Assembly: GCA_900542185.1 (NCBI GenBank)
Contig: UQMZ01000037.1
Location: 1 to 37,741 of the forward strand
Origin: an uncultured Bacteroidales bacterium
GTDB lineage: Bacteria; Bacteroidota; Bacteroidia; Bacteroidales; Muribaculaceae
Direction of reading: 5' to 3'
Length of the DNA: 37,741 nt
How positions within the stretch are numbered: the stretch's first letter is position 1; every line of letters begins with the position of its first letter. Under the pieces are notes generated by a model. That model was given only the letters and a program-made list of their open reading frames with translations, made no database searches and had not been told where the DNA came from. Of the stretch, positions 1-10,400 are shown piece by piece. A program made the position numbers and the translations under genes.

Positions 1-124
1 TGTTCCTCCCGTGATGCTCTGCAAGGAGGGCAGGGACAGCTCGGCAAGCGCGGCGGCGTTGTTGACAATTGTTCCTCCCGTGATGCTCTGCAAGGAGGGC
101 AGGGACAGCTCGGCAAGCGCGGCG
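1..124. repeat. Exact 55-bp direct repeat, 69-bp period, encoding LRR units
   Basis: Bases 1-55 are identical to 70-124; the 14-bp spacers differ. The period equals 23 codons, one LRR unit. Because the first copy begins at base 1, the array probably continues outside the window and the contig may have broken here. Confidence 0.95.
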
Positions 125-1362
125 CAGGTGCTCGCCACCAAGCCGCCATATAGCATGGTAAGTGATGGAAGCATCAGACTCTGAATATAGTCTAAATGGT
201 TTGTCAAAAAACCGTCTCGTAGCGTTTTAAGGTTCGGCAACAGCAAGGACGATAGACCTACGCCATCAATATGTATGCAACCTTCCTCCAGCGTCTCTAC
301 GGCGATGTCTTTGAAGTACCCTCCAGCTATGCGGAATGCGTTCACGTTATCAGTCGCAAACGGTTCGTCTCCGTATATCGATAGGCTGAAAACGCTCACT
401 CGGTCGAAGTTGACTATGGGCGCGCCGTTATATACGCACATATTGTTTATGTAACGTGACGCCGTGGCCGTCAGTGCGAAGCTCTTGTTGCGGAAATAGT
501 ATATCACGTAATGCTCCTGCGCGAACGGCATCTTATGTGTGCCGCTTTCTTCCGTGAAATAGCCGTCCGAGCACAGGTATGCGTCCGCGCCCGAAAGTGT
601 GACCATTGGGGCGTTGAACGATACGGCGTACATGTACGGAAACTCGGCCTTGCGGTGGTTGTGCATTACGTTATAAAGGTCGTAACCTCCTACACGGCTG
701 TCATGCTCTACATAATGCGGGTCGCCCTCCACGGCCAATTGCAATCCCAGCACCTTGTCGGCCATCGTCTGCATGGATTCGTCAGATGTCGTGGCGACAC
801 CCTGCCTGGTGAGTGCGTCTGCAATCATGGCCTTGCCGTCTGCGAAGTCGGACAGCAGGGCATTGACGGTCTCGGCAGACTCCACGATCTGCGGGAAACG
901 GTTGGTGTACGCCACATAATCCTCATACGTGCCGGTATAGCCGTTGCGCACGGCGAGGTCGTAGGCGGTAAGATAGACCGCCGGCATGTAGACCTCGACA
1001 TCGGGAGTGTCCGGCACCTCGTCGCCGTCACCGTCCACAAGCTCGATGCCGAGCTGTGCCTTGCGAAACTGGTCCTGTATGCCGTCGGGATAGATGTCGT
1101 TCGGGAACCTGAAGTGCGGCTCCCAATGCAGTGTGCCTTTACCCATACGGTGGTTGTCGAACACGAAATGGATGCTGCCGTCCGATTCCCGGAAGCAGTT
1201 GACACACTCGCCGCCGATGCAGGACGCGCGGTATGCGTTGGGCTTGCTCGACGTCCAAAACAGGATGTCCCAGTCGCAATCGGGCCACGGCACATCCTTG
1301 CCCGAAGCGTCCTTTAACCTCATTATGAAGTCGAAGTCGGACTTGTAGTTTACCTTTCTCAT
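1..1362 (-). CDS. Tail fibre / receptor-binding-like protein with leucine-rich repeats (3' end missing)
   Basis: The frame is open from the ATG at 1362 to the window edge (454 codons, no stop), so the C-terminus lies outside. RBS-like GGAG lies 10 nt upstream; the gene starts 3 nt after the stop of the spanin-like gene. Residues 1-110 form a compact, Trp-rich N-terminal domain of the sort that docks fibres onto a tip. Residues 120-150 resemble a linker (AYDLAVRNGYTGTYEDYVAY). From about residue 360 there are leucine-rich repeats with a 23-residue period (SLPSLQSITGG core), like BspA-type LRRs used for surface binding. The last gene of the tail-tip/lysis operon is a common place for host-range proteins. 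Role in receptor binding is inferred from position and LRRs; no catalytic motif is seen. Confidence 0.7.
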   Translation of the reverse strand, partial: MRKVNYKSDFDFIMRLKDASGKDVPWPDCDWDILFWTSSKPNAYRASCIGGECVNCFRESDGSIHFVFDNHRMGKGTLHWEPHFRFPNDIYPDGIQDQFRKAQLGIELVDGDGDEVPDTPDVEVYMPAVYLTAYDLAVRNGYTGTYEDYVAYTNRFPQIVESAETVNALLSDFADGKAMIADALTRQGVATTSDESMQTMADKVLGLQLAVEGDPHYVEHDSRVGGYDLYNVMHNHRKAEFPYMYAVSFNAPMVTLSGADAYLCSDGYFTEESGTHKMPFAQEHYVIYYFRNKSFALTATASRYINNMCVYNGAPIVNFDRVSVFSLSIYGDEPFATDNVNAFRIAGGYFKDIAVETLEEGCIHIDGVGLSSLLLPNLKTLRDGFLTNHLDYIQSLMLPSLTMLYGGLVASTCAALAELSLPSLQSITGGTIVNNAAALAELSLPSLQSITGGT

Positions 1363-1365
1363 GGC

Positions 1366-1941
1366 TTATCTTCTCCTTTTGCGTTTTACAATCCACACGA
1401 TGACAGCTGCGGCCACCACGGCAATCAGACCTCCGAGGAACATCCCTCCGAAGTCCATTTTTACCTGCTCCCACTTGGTAAGGGGACGTTCGACCTCAAC
1501 AGGCTTTTCCACATAGACGGAATCGACCTTGACCGATGCAAGCTGAGTGCGCAACGCATTGATGGTGCTGTCTCTCTCGCTTATCTCATGCTCCAGTTCT
1601 TTCTCGCGCTTGGACGATACGTAGATATAGTGATTTTGTATCAGGCGAACTGTATCGCCCTTGTCGTTGAGCGTGACCGTCTGTTTTTCGCGGTCAACCA
1701 CGGAATCTGACGTGCGTTCTGTCTGACGCATTGACTCTATAAGTGACCTCCATCGGTTCATCAAGGCCGTTGTGTCCGTGTCGCGGTATTCTATGCGAGT
1801 CACTGTCCTCTCTACGGGAACATACTTTGTCGTGGTACATCCTCCCGACAACAGCAACGCAGCCATCGCAAGGAGCATCAACGACAGCCACGTCACTATC
1901 GCGCCGTAGGCCGCCACAAACCTCTTGTCACGCGCTTTCAT
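1366..1941 (-). CDS. Putative unimolecular spanin (u-spanin): lipoprotein signal plus C-terminal TM
   Basis: A 191-aa protein. The ATG at 1941 overlaps the endolysin stop by ATGA, so it is translationally coupled to the lysin. Residues 12-34 are a hydrophobic signal ending in LLLSGGC with Cys35 as possible lipidation site. A long hydrophilic middle contains a predicted coiled coil around residues 112-145 (KREKELEHEISERDSTINAL). A second hydrophobic segment at about 165-185 is followed by a basic KRKRRR tail. An N-terminal outer-membrane lipid anchor plus C-terminal inner-membrane TM is the architecture of u-spanins such as T1 gp11, which fuse inner and outer membranes in the last step of lysis of Gram-negative hosts. 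The -3 residue of the lipobox (Ser) is not ideal. Alternative: a two-TM holin-like protein. Confidence 0.6.
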   Translation of the reverse strand: MKARDKRFVAAYGAIVTWLSLMLLAMAALLLSGGCTTTKYVPVERTVTRIEYRDTDTTALMNRWRSLIESMRQTERTSDSVVDREKQTVTLNDKGDTVRLIQNHYIYVSSKREKELEHEISERDSTINALRTQLASVKVDSVYVEKPVEVERPLTKWEQVKMDFGGMFLGGLIAVVAAAVIVWIVKRKRRR

Positions 1942-2546
1942 CGTTTGCCGTATTTTGCCACGTAAGCCTTGATGCCCTCTACATGTAGCGTGATTATCGC
2001 CTCGCGGCCAGCCTCGGAAAGCAGATAGGCCACATCCTGCTTGTTGTCCTGGAACAGATTCTCGGTCAGACAGGCGGCGCACTTGGTACCGCGCACTACG
2101 GCCAGGTTGCCCTCCTTGTCGCGGTCGCCGTCTGTGAGGTCAGTACGGATTGGCGTGCCTTTCGGCAGATACTTCTCGGCGGCATCATACAGACAGTCGG
2201 CCAGCTTGTCGCCCATGGTCTGACCCTTTGAGGTCCATGCCTCCCAGCCTCGGGCGTCCATCCACTGACCGCATCCGGCGGCGTTGTTGTGGATGCTGAC
2301 GAACAGCACGTTCTTGGCTCCGAGCCGGTCGCACCATGCGTTGACACGTGCGCAACGCTCGCCCAATGACACGTCGCCATTTTCGGGCACGGTGTTCTCG
2401 GCGTCATAGCCTTGGGCGCGCAGACGCCTGACCACCTCGGCCACGATTTCACGGCAGTAGACGTATTCCTTGAGCCGTCCGTCAGGCGACTGCTTACCTC
2501 CGGTCAGCGGAGGATTGCCGTGTCCTGCTTCAACCAGCACTTTCAT
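1938..2546 (-). CDS. N-acetylmuramoyl-L-alanine amidase (Amidase_3), phage endolysin
   Basis: A 202-aa zinc amidase that cleaves the bond between MurNAc and L-Ala in peptidoglycan. Amidase_3 landmarks are visible in order: His9 in EAGHG, Glu27 in LKEYVY, His87 in VSIHNN and the late catalytic Glu163 in LTENLF. The length is that of a catalytic domain alone; no signal peptide or separate cell-wall-binding domain. The start at 2546 is chosen because GGAGG lies just upstream and because the ATG overlaps the preceding stop (ATGA). A longer in-frame start at 2624 would run deep into the neighbour. Followed by the spanin-like gene, so this is the lysis cassette. No clear holin is adjacent. Confidence 0.92.
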   Translation of the reverse strand: MKVLVEAGHGNPPLTGGKQSPDGRLKEYVYCREIVAEVVRRLRAQGYDAENTVPENGDVSLGERCARVNAWCDRLGAKNVLFVSIHNNAAGCGQWMDARGWEAWTSKGQTMGDKLADCLYDAAEKYLPKGTPIRTDLTDGDRDKEGNLAVVRGTKCAACLTENLFQDNKQDVAYLLSEAGREAIITLHVEGIKAYVAKYGKR

Positions 2547-3013
2547 ACCTCGCCTCCTTTCTCGCAAAGTGCCTCCTGAAGCTCCATACACTGTCCCAGC
2601 GTCCAGTCGGGGTTGGAGTCGCACAGCGCGTCGAAAAACTCGTCCGACAATGGCTCGAAGTCAACCTCGGTTTCCTTCCCCATATATTCGGTAACGCACT
2701 TCTCCAAATCCTTGTTGAAACTGAAGTTGGCGCGCAGTGCATCCATATACTTCGACTGTTTTAGAGCCTCCTCGCGTTCCGTGGGCGACATTGCGTTGAA
2801 CTCATTGATGATGTCAACGATACTCTGATAGTTCTCGGGCTGGAGTCGCTTCGCGGCCTCTTGCTGATAATCCTCGCATTCCTCCGCGATTTTCTTCATC
2901 GGGAACATCGCCTTGAACACCGCGCGACGCGCCTTGCCGTCCTTGACGGAGTTTGCCTTGTCAAGCGTCTTGTAGACGTTATGTATCACTGCATTCTTTA
3001 ATGTTTTTTTCAT
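2543..3013 (-). CDS. Conserved-looking phage protein of unknown function
   Basis: A 156-aa, highly charged, mostly helical soluble protein with no signal peptide or TM; the C-terminal half is acidic (residues 115-135). I do not recognise a domain. It sits between a tail-associated protein and the endolysin and overlaps the latter by ATGA, so it belongs to the tail-tip/lysis transcript. Confidence 0.75.
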   Translation of the reverse strand: MKKTLKNAVIHNVYKTLDKANSVKDGKARRAVFKAMFPMKKIAEECEDYQQEAAKRLQPENYQSIVDIINEFNAMSPTEREEALKQSKYMDALRANFSFNKDLEKCVTEYMGKETEVDFEPLSDEFFDALCDSNPDWTLGQCMELQEALCEKGGEV

Positions 3014-3037
3014 ATCTGTATTATTTATTTGGTTATG

Positions 3038-4081
3038 TTATTGATCGGGATTGATTATAATCGGCTCCGTGATGGGTTGCCATGTCACTTTACCAATGCC
3101 GATATAGTTTATTCCCAAGTATTGGTAGACGTCCGATAAAGACGCGTTTATCGTATGTTCCCATGTATCACCGCTGGCCACGACTACCGTTCCGTAATCC
3201 CTAAGGGTGAAAGCATCCGTACCTGTATTGCTTTTTGCCGCCCGTAAAGTGGTCTTCTGAAAGCTGCGGGCAGTATTGCTTCCGTTGTATATTTTCGTGT
3301 GGCAATTCACCATTGTGTGAGTGGCATTCCATACGGCCTTTATGGTTATGGTATATCTTTCCTGCTCGCTGATCAGTCTAATCGTCACGCCGCGACTTCC
3401 TATGCCGCAGGCCCGGAATGAATCCGGGTCTTTCTGACCGGCTATCCACCGCGTGTCGCATATAAACGGTATGGCCGTATATTCGCCGGTCGTCAGCCCT
3501 ATGGAGCCGCTGAAGTCCACCTGCCATGCGTCACCATCGGCGAATGTTATCGCCGAAGTGGCGATCCACTGCCTTGTCCCGTCATCGAGAATTACGCCGA
3601 AGTACCACTGGGACAGCTCCACGCCCATCTTCCCGAAGTCTCCGAGGTTTATCACGCCTACCCCCGACGGAGGCGGTTCGCATGGTATGACCGGGCCGTC
3701 TGTCAGCAGCAGGTCCTGCGACTCGATTGTTCCGAATGGCGGGATTGCGTTATGATTATAGCCGTCAAAATCCGTGAGACGCTGCCAGTCTACGTCGGTA
3801 GGGCGGTCATATCCCCATGAGCCGCCGTTGCTCCTAAGTCCGGCAATCAATTCCGCCTTGCTGTTGTATATCGTCGGCAAGATTAGTCCGAAATTGATAT
3901 ACTTGCGCTGCGTGTCGGTAATATCTCCGGGCTGGTTGATGCGGTACGGCTTGAACTTCGCCCACATGTTTATCTTGGCGGACGTAAACAGCGTGCCAAC
4001 GTCGTATGAGTCCTCGCCCATCGCGTCATGCACGTCGTCGCAGCTGACGGGAGCCGTCACTTTTCCGTTGTTTGCCGGCAT
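3038..4081 (-). CDS. Tail-associated structural protein, function unknown
   Basis: A 347-aa protein rich in Gly, Thr, Trp and aromatics with alternating beta-strand pattern throughout, typical of virion surface or baseplate components. The N-terminal 90 residues contain a DVHDAMGEDSYDVGTLF segment and look globular; residues 150-347 look like beta-sandwich modules. It lies 4 nt downstream of the 102-aa gene and after the large tail-tip gene, so a tip accessory or fibre protein is likely. No catalytic motif seen. Confidence 0.7.
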   Translation of the reverse strand: MPANNGKVTAPVSCDDVHDAMGEDSYDVGTLFTSAKINMWAKFKPYRINQPGDITDTQRKYINFGLILPTIYNSKAELIAGLRSNGGSWGYDRPTDVDWQRLTDFDGYNHNAIPPFGTIESQDLLLTDGPVIPCEPPPSGVGVINLGDFGKMGVELSQWYFGVILDDGTRQWIATSAITFADGDAWQVDFSGSIGLTTGEYTAIPFICDTRWIAGQKDPDSFRACGIGSRGVTIRLISEQERYTITIKAVWNATHTMVNCHTKIYNGSNTARSFQKTTLRAAKSNTGTDAFTLRDYGTVVVASGDTWEHTINASLSDVYQYLGINYIGIGKVTWQPITEPIIINPDQ

Positions 4082-4085
4082 GTTC

Positions 4086-4394
4086 TCACTCCGTTGCGGT
4101 ATTGACGGCGGCCTTGGCCGACGCGATGAACTCGTGGATGAGGTTCAGCACCGCCACCTGCTGAGTGTCCGTAAGCGAGTCGTTCTGGTAGTTCACGGAC
4201 AGCGAATCGTCATGGTTAACGGTAAAGGACGCGGCATACATGCCCGTGTTGTTGTCCTTTGTGAATACCTGTCCGTTGCCTACGGATGTAAATTGTCCGT
4301 CATGCACACGTATGTCGCCGCGGATGGTGTACTCGCGGCTCTCGTCCGCCTCGTTGGTCAGTGTGACCGTCATTGCTTCTGTCTTCAGTTCCAT
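4086..4394 (-). CDS. Small tail-operon protein, unknown function
   Basis: A 102-aa acidic protein. Residues 1-70 look like beta strands; residues 75-98 are a helix (QQVAVLNLIHEFIASAKAAVN). No signal or TM. It lies between the tail-tip gene and the 347-aa structural gene in one transcript, so a small baseplate or fibre accessory or chaperone is possible. No family recognised. Confidence 0.7.
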   Translation of the reverse strand: MELKTEAMTVTLTNEADESREYTIRGDIRVHDGQFTSVGNGQVFTKDNNTGMYAASFTVNHDDSLSVNYQNDSLTDTQQVAVLNLIHEFIASAKAAVNTATE

Positions 4395-4427
4395 AATAGA
4401 TTTTTTATGTTTTGTTGGTTTGGTACG

Positions 4428-7400
4428 TTATGCCGTCAGATACCCCGCCTGTATCAGCTTTGCCAGCTGTAAGGTGTAGGTCTTGCCCTGATACTTGATA
4501 TGCACGCAATTGACGTTCGGTCCTCCTATGGTTACGTCGTATGCCGTCACGCCCTGAGCCGACAGGCTGTTGCATGTGATTGCCGAGCCGCTGGTTATCT
4601 TGACGCCGTTCAGCGTCAGCGTTCCCGGCTGGCATCCGATGCTCACGTTATCGCCGTCAACGGTAAAGGCCAGTCCCATCTTCGACTTGATGTAGGTCCA
4701 GAAATCGGAAGCGCTGTAGTACACGCCCTCGGCTTCCTCCCAGGACGCCGCGAAGAACCTGTCATTGTCGACGATGGAGCTTCCGGCCATGCACGCCGAC
4801 ATCATGTTGTACAGCGTGAACTCCGTGGCCCCGTCGCCGTCCGGACCGAGATACAGTCCGTCAGTCTTTGTCTTGACATACTGCCAGATTTTGTCAACGC
4901 TTGTGGAATAGCCGTTGCCGCCGTCGAAGAACAGCATCAAGTCCGTTCCTGCGGGCGTTTTAGGTGTTGCCGGTAGTTTCCGCTGCAAGTTTGAAAGACA
5001 CGAATTGGCGGCGTTGCTTCCGTCTTTTTGCAGGTATGTCTCGGCGATCTCGCCGCCTTCCTCCAGCTCATCCACGGACAGGAAGTTTCCCTCCACCCAA
5101 GATTCAAGGGCGTACCCGGCCAGCGACGGGAATGCAATGGCCTCGTTCACCCATTTGTTGTTCCTGTAAACGAGGGCCTGTCCGTCCGCAGGTGTCCCTA
5201 ATGAAACGTCAAGTAATTCGGACAGATAATTCTTTCCTCCACCTCCGCTACCGCCTGAGTTCGCGTTGATGCCGTGGGCCGTCACGCCGCCCTCGGAATA
5301 CAGGCCCTTGTCAAACTTAAGCATGTTGTTGGCCGAGTCCCACGAGATAGTGCAGTCGCCGATGCGCACGGCTCCCTTGGAGTATATGCCGTTAGTCGGC
5401 ACCTTGGTGGCGTCGGCCCATTTGTCGCTCACAAGCAGGGAGCCTACGTTGACGCCACGCGCCACACCGCCCCCTGCCACAAGGCGCGAGGAGTTCAGAT
5501 ACCATCCGTAGTCGGCTGTGCCGCCGATCTGAATGCCCGACGACGCCTTTACGAGTCCCGCGACGTCAAGTTTGGCGGCAGGGGCAGCAGAATAAGCTAA
5601 GCCTATGCCGACATTACCGTTTATGTCTATCTGCATGGACGTGGCTATTCCCGCTCCGACAAACAGTTTGTCAATGTAAGCCTGTACGTACCAATTGTGT
5701 GAGTTTAAGGTCAGTCTCAAATAAGGGTTCGTCGAGCCATTGGCAAGGTAATAATAATCTGCGATAATATTACTTACCCCCGTAATGCTTCCTGAGACGT
5801 TTGCCGTTCCGTTGAATGACTGTCCCCAAAGCGTGCGGGCCGTCTGTAGCTTCGTGGCGGAGGCCACGTTTGAGTCCACGAACGCGAACCGCCGCCATGC
5901 TTTCCAACCATCGCTTGAATGGAACGATCGGTAATAAAGATAGTCGGTGTTATGATAGTCACTGTATATCTGGAACGGATACTCCACGCCGAACGTAACG
6001 ACGCCCGCAGCACTCGCCGCACCGTCGCCGGAGGGCTGTCCGTTGACGTTCGGTGCTGTCGCGTAATTCCATGAGAAGAAGTCTATTCCCTCGGAGACTA
6101 CTCTGTTATTCAGACTCGTGGCAGCCGCCGGCATACGGCCGACGCGCAATATCTCTTCCCGGTGCCTTCCGTCCAGCAAATCGGCGTCAAGACCGCTGCC
6201 GGCTCCGTCGTTGCCCGCGTGCCAAAGATTGTACTTAGTGCCGTTATATCTGAATTTCGCGGAATTAATATCGTTTGTATCAAGGCATAATGTTGGACGA
6301 GACGCCAAAGCATCATTTTGGAAGTATGCACCCAGTCCATTATAACATCCAATCTCCGCTCCCACACCACCATGACCAAACTGAATGTATGAGCCATCTG
6401 TGGAGCCATAAAGAGCGAGTAGCATAGTTCGATTTGCTGAAACTGTCAGCATTCCGCTCATCGTGTCCCCGCTCTTCTTGACGTATGCCGTGTCGAGGAC
6501 GGATGCGTAATTGTGGGTGTCGAGCAACTTGTGCCATTCACCCCACGTGTTATTGTTATAAGTTTTGTTGCGGTGGAGAATACTCCCTCCCTTATCTGCA
6601 TCAAACCAAAGCTGAGGCTGCCAGTGATTGTATATGCCTGTAATCTCCAGCACATTGCCAAACATCGTAGGACCACCCGCCTCCGTGCCGTACACATCGA
6701 ACGCACGCATTGTCATTGGGTCAGACACGCAGCGTATGTCGCTCCACTCCGTAGTCTTAAAACATTCTATGACCTTGATGTAGTTCTTTGCATTTACCTC
6801 AGTCTTGGTGTAGTAGTTCGCCTCTACCCACGACTCCAGCGCATAACCCGCCATATCGGGTAACGTCAGCGCGGAGTTCACCCACTTCGTGCCGTTCCAC
6901 GTCAGCACGTTTCCCGAGGACAGCGTGCCGAGGTCTACGTCCAAAAGGTCCGACAGATACGACTTGCCCGCTCCTCCCGAACCGGAGCCGCCGTTGGGAT
7001 TGCGGCCACGTGCCGACACGAAGCCTTCCGTCCAGATGCCAGCGTTCACCTTGACGCTCGTTATCTTCGATATGTCCGTTATCTCGCCCCAGTTTTTAGG
7101 CGAAGTGCCAATGTAGGGCGTGAACAGGTCGGCCAGCTTGTTGGCCAGGTTCGTCACGGACGATATGGACTGCGCCAGGCCTTGGGCGTTGCCGCCTATG
7201 TTGATGTCGATGCCGTTGCCGAGGGTAAGACGTCCGTCCATACCCATCGAAATGCCGTAGCCGTTGGCAGTGTCACCAATCTCAAGCCCTGTCTTCTTGA
7301 TGCGGAAAAGACCGTCCACGAAATACCCGGTGCCGTCCATACGGATAAGCGACGTCGCATAGCGTTTGCCCGCGACATTCAGTCGATTGTCGTTGGCGTC

Positions 7401-10400
7401 GAAACGGTCTATCATATCGCCGCCCCACCATGAGCCTATGGTGCGTCCATTGTCATACACGCCGTTGTGTCCCGCCCATGTTGTCTGAGTGGTGAAGTCT
7501 GCATTGTGCTGTCCGAGCCTTATCTGTGACGAAAGCATCAGACCGCCCGCTATCGTGGTCACGTCGCCCAACGCTTCTTTCAGATATTTGTAGCCTGCAA
7601 CTGCTTTCTCGGCTTCCTGCTTGGCGATGTTCTCGGCGTACTTCTTGGCCGCGTTGGCTATCGCGTTCAATGCCGCCGTCCTCGCGTTGTAGTACGCCGT
7701 CTGATTGGATGCGAAGTTGGAGGGGATGGTGATGTTCTCGGGAGTGGTCGCGCTCAGCGCCACAAGCTGCGTCCGATATGTCGCGTGCGCGTTGTTGTAG
7801 GCCGTGGGCGTGCCGAGACCGTAGCGCGTGTATTCGGCGGTGATATGCGCCTTGTCCGCGTCAATACGCGCTATCTCGTCTTTGATGGCCTGTTTCTCGG
7901 TAGGCGAGATAACGCCGTCTGCCGCCCATTGGTCGAGTCTGTCCTTCGCGGCCTTGGCGTCGGCCTTGGCTTTATCCGCATCGGCCTGTGCCTTGTCGGC
8001 TGCGTCCTTGGCCGCTTGGGCGAGGGTATCGTCCGTGTAGTTGCTCGACAGTCCCCAATCGCCGATTGCAAAGGCTCCCGTGGCGCGTGATGTGCCGCAA
8101 CGGAGTATGTCGTTGTAGTATTTGCCCTGCGCGGGATCGCGTGTCGCTGCGGTCGTTCCTGCGGGGTATGTGGCGTTGACCCACAAATCGCCTTTGTCGT
8201 AGGGAGGTGTAGGCTGCGCGGTGAACACCCTGCGCTTCCCGTCGGCGGTGTCCTGCGCCTTCTGTGCTGCGGCCAACGCTTTGGTTATCGCGTCGTCGGT
8301 TATGACGTTCCAATAGAAAGACTCGTCTGTGTTCTGCGAGAAACGATATGCCGTACCCGTGTCGTTGTCATAATACAGGTCGCCGAGGTGCGCTATCTTC
8401 AAGGCTTCGGTATTCCAATCTGACGCGGGGTAGTTGGTCAGAGTCGGCACGCCGTTGAAGAACCATGTCTCGATTACTCCGTCTATCTGATTCTGTAAAC
8501 CCGTTATCTTCGGGTCTACGATATTGTTCACGAAATCCTCGATGTCCTCCTGCTCGACGGGAGGCGACACAGACTTGATGTAGTCCTCGAGGGTCTGGTC
8601 GCCTATGGTAGTGCCAACGGAAAGAGTTACGTTGTAGAGGTTGAACTTGCGGTTGATGTATTCGATATACGAGCCGTTGCCGTCACCACTGTACGGCACA
8701 AGGTCTTTGTTGCCGACGAACCAGCGGCTCTGTCCGGCCTGCTTGCCGACAAAGTAATATTCAACGCCCTCCGCATTTACGGAATTGAGAGCTTCGATAT
8801 AGCGTTCATAGCCTCCGCCTACAACGTCGCGCACCTTGACATACTGACGTGTGGCATCCGTGTAGTTGCCGAAGTGTATTATGTTGTCGCCCTCCGCAGG
8901 TATGCCCGTACCGTTTACGTCGGTCTTTGAGAGCGTGATATTGTCAACGCCAACAGCAGTGACCCTGCGCTTGTAGAATTTCAGATCTGAGTTTTCCGCA
9001 GTCCATTGATTGCAGAACGCCACATCATCGACGTGAAAGAGATTCGCCACAGAGCCACCTTTCTGATCGAAGTAGCAGACATAGCCGTCGGCGGTATCGT
9101 CCACACGTGTGACGGACATGAATGCCGCCGTGTCCACCTCCATGCCTCCGCGTCCTTCGGCCTGGTTTATGACGAGGGTGTTGACCTGCATTTCCTGACG
9201 GACGTTCACACGGTCGGCCTCCAGTACCCAGTTGCCGTTCTCGTCCTTGAAGAAGCCCCACCCGGCACCGCCCACAAGTCCAGCGCGGAAGTCGCCGCTT
9301 GTCAGCAGAGAGAAGAATTGGGTAGGGGAGAGGCTTCTATCGGATATGCCGTCCTTGCGCAGATACAGTTTGTCGCCCACGGCACGAACAATCTGCTCTA
9401 TATTGCTTATTGACCCTACTTGTCGCTGCAAGGCGTTTATTTCGCTTTGCATCATAGAGACAGGGTTGGCCGAAGATGTGTATTCGTCACCGAGCACAAT
9501 CTGAACATCGGGATTCAGTGCCGCATCATCTTTAGTCGGTTCGCGGTAAGTGTAGGTTATGGATTGAAGATACAGCGTTTCATACGCTTTCCCCTCCTCG
9601 TTGAAAAAGCGTTGGTCGAAAAGCCGCAAAGAATTGCCTACGCGGAGCTGATTGATAAGGGCGTTTGACTTGCCCTCGTTGTTCAGCCTGACGCGGTCGG
9701 TAGTCACCACAGCCGTAGGCTTTATCTCTTTCACCTCGCCAAGCTGGTCTTTCAGCCAGTCGGCCAGCCGCACTTCCGCATCAACGACGTATGGAACATG
9801 CGTCATTTCCGTGCCGATGAACACGAATCTATCGCCGGCCTTTCCCTGCTTCTGCGTCGAGGGTACATACAGCCCCGTCGCTTCAAGCTCCGCATCGCTC
9901 TTGGCGAGCTTTATGCGCCAATGTGAGGTATGCGTCGCAATTACGCCGCCCTGCTCGTTCTTTTCTTCCCATGTCTTGCTTGTGTCCGGAACGGGAAAGT
10001 CTACTATCGTAAATTCATAGTCTTCGCTTACGGCAAGCGCACCGGAAGTGAACACCACTTTTGCTGTGTTTTTCTCGCGATCTCCGAGCACGGGTTTCCA
10101 AACTCTTTCGGAATACTGCGCGTCTGTCTCTCCGCTCTGCCTTGCACTATCCCAAATGTTCTTTACCCATATATCGAAAGTGTTGCGCCACTTGTCACCC
10201 TGCAACGAAGCCGTCTGTAGTTTGGGCGATTCATAACCTACGGTAATCCATCCTTCTTTCGGAAGATGAACATTGGGGTCAAGCACAAGCTCAACCTTGA
10301 ACACCGCTTTCCATTTCCATCTGCCGGCAGGGATTCCACTGGCCGAACGCTCCGCACCCGTAAGGGCATTCACGGCTATTATCTCGGGAGAATCCGATAT

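Noticed and set aside
1..124. Short repeats considered as a CRISPR array
   Set aside because: Only two copies, in frame, coding for LRR units with 14-bp spacers; no Cas genes.
511..1317. 268-codon plus-strand frame at the left end
   Set aside because: Antisense to the LRR fibre gene, which continues through the window edge with coherent protein features.
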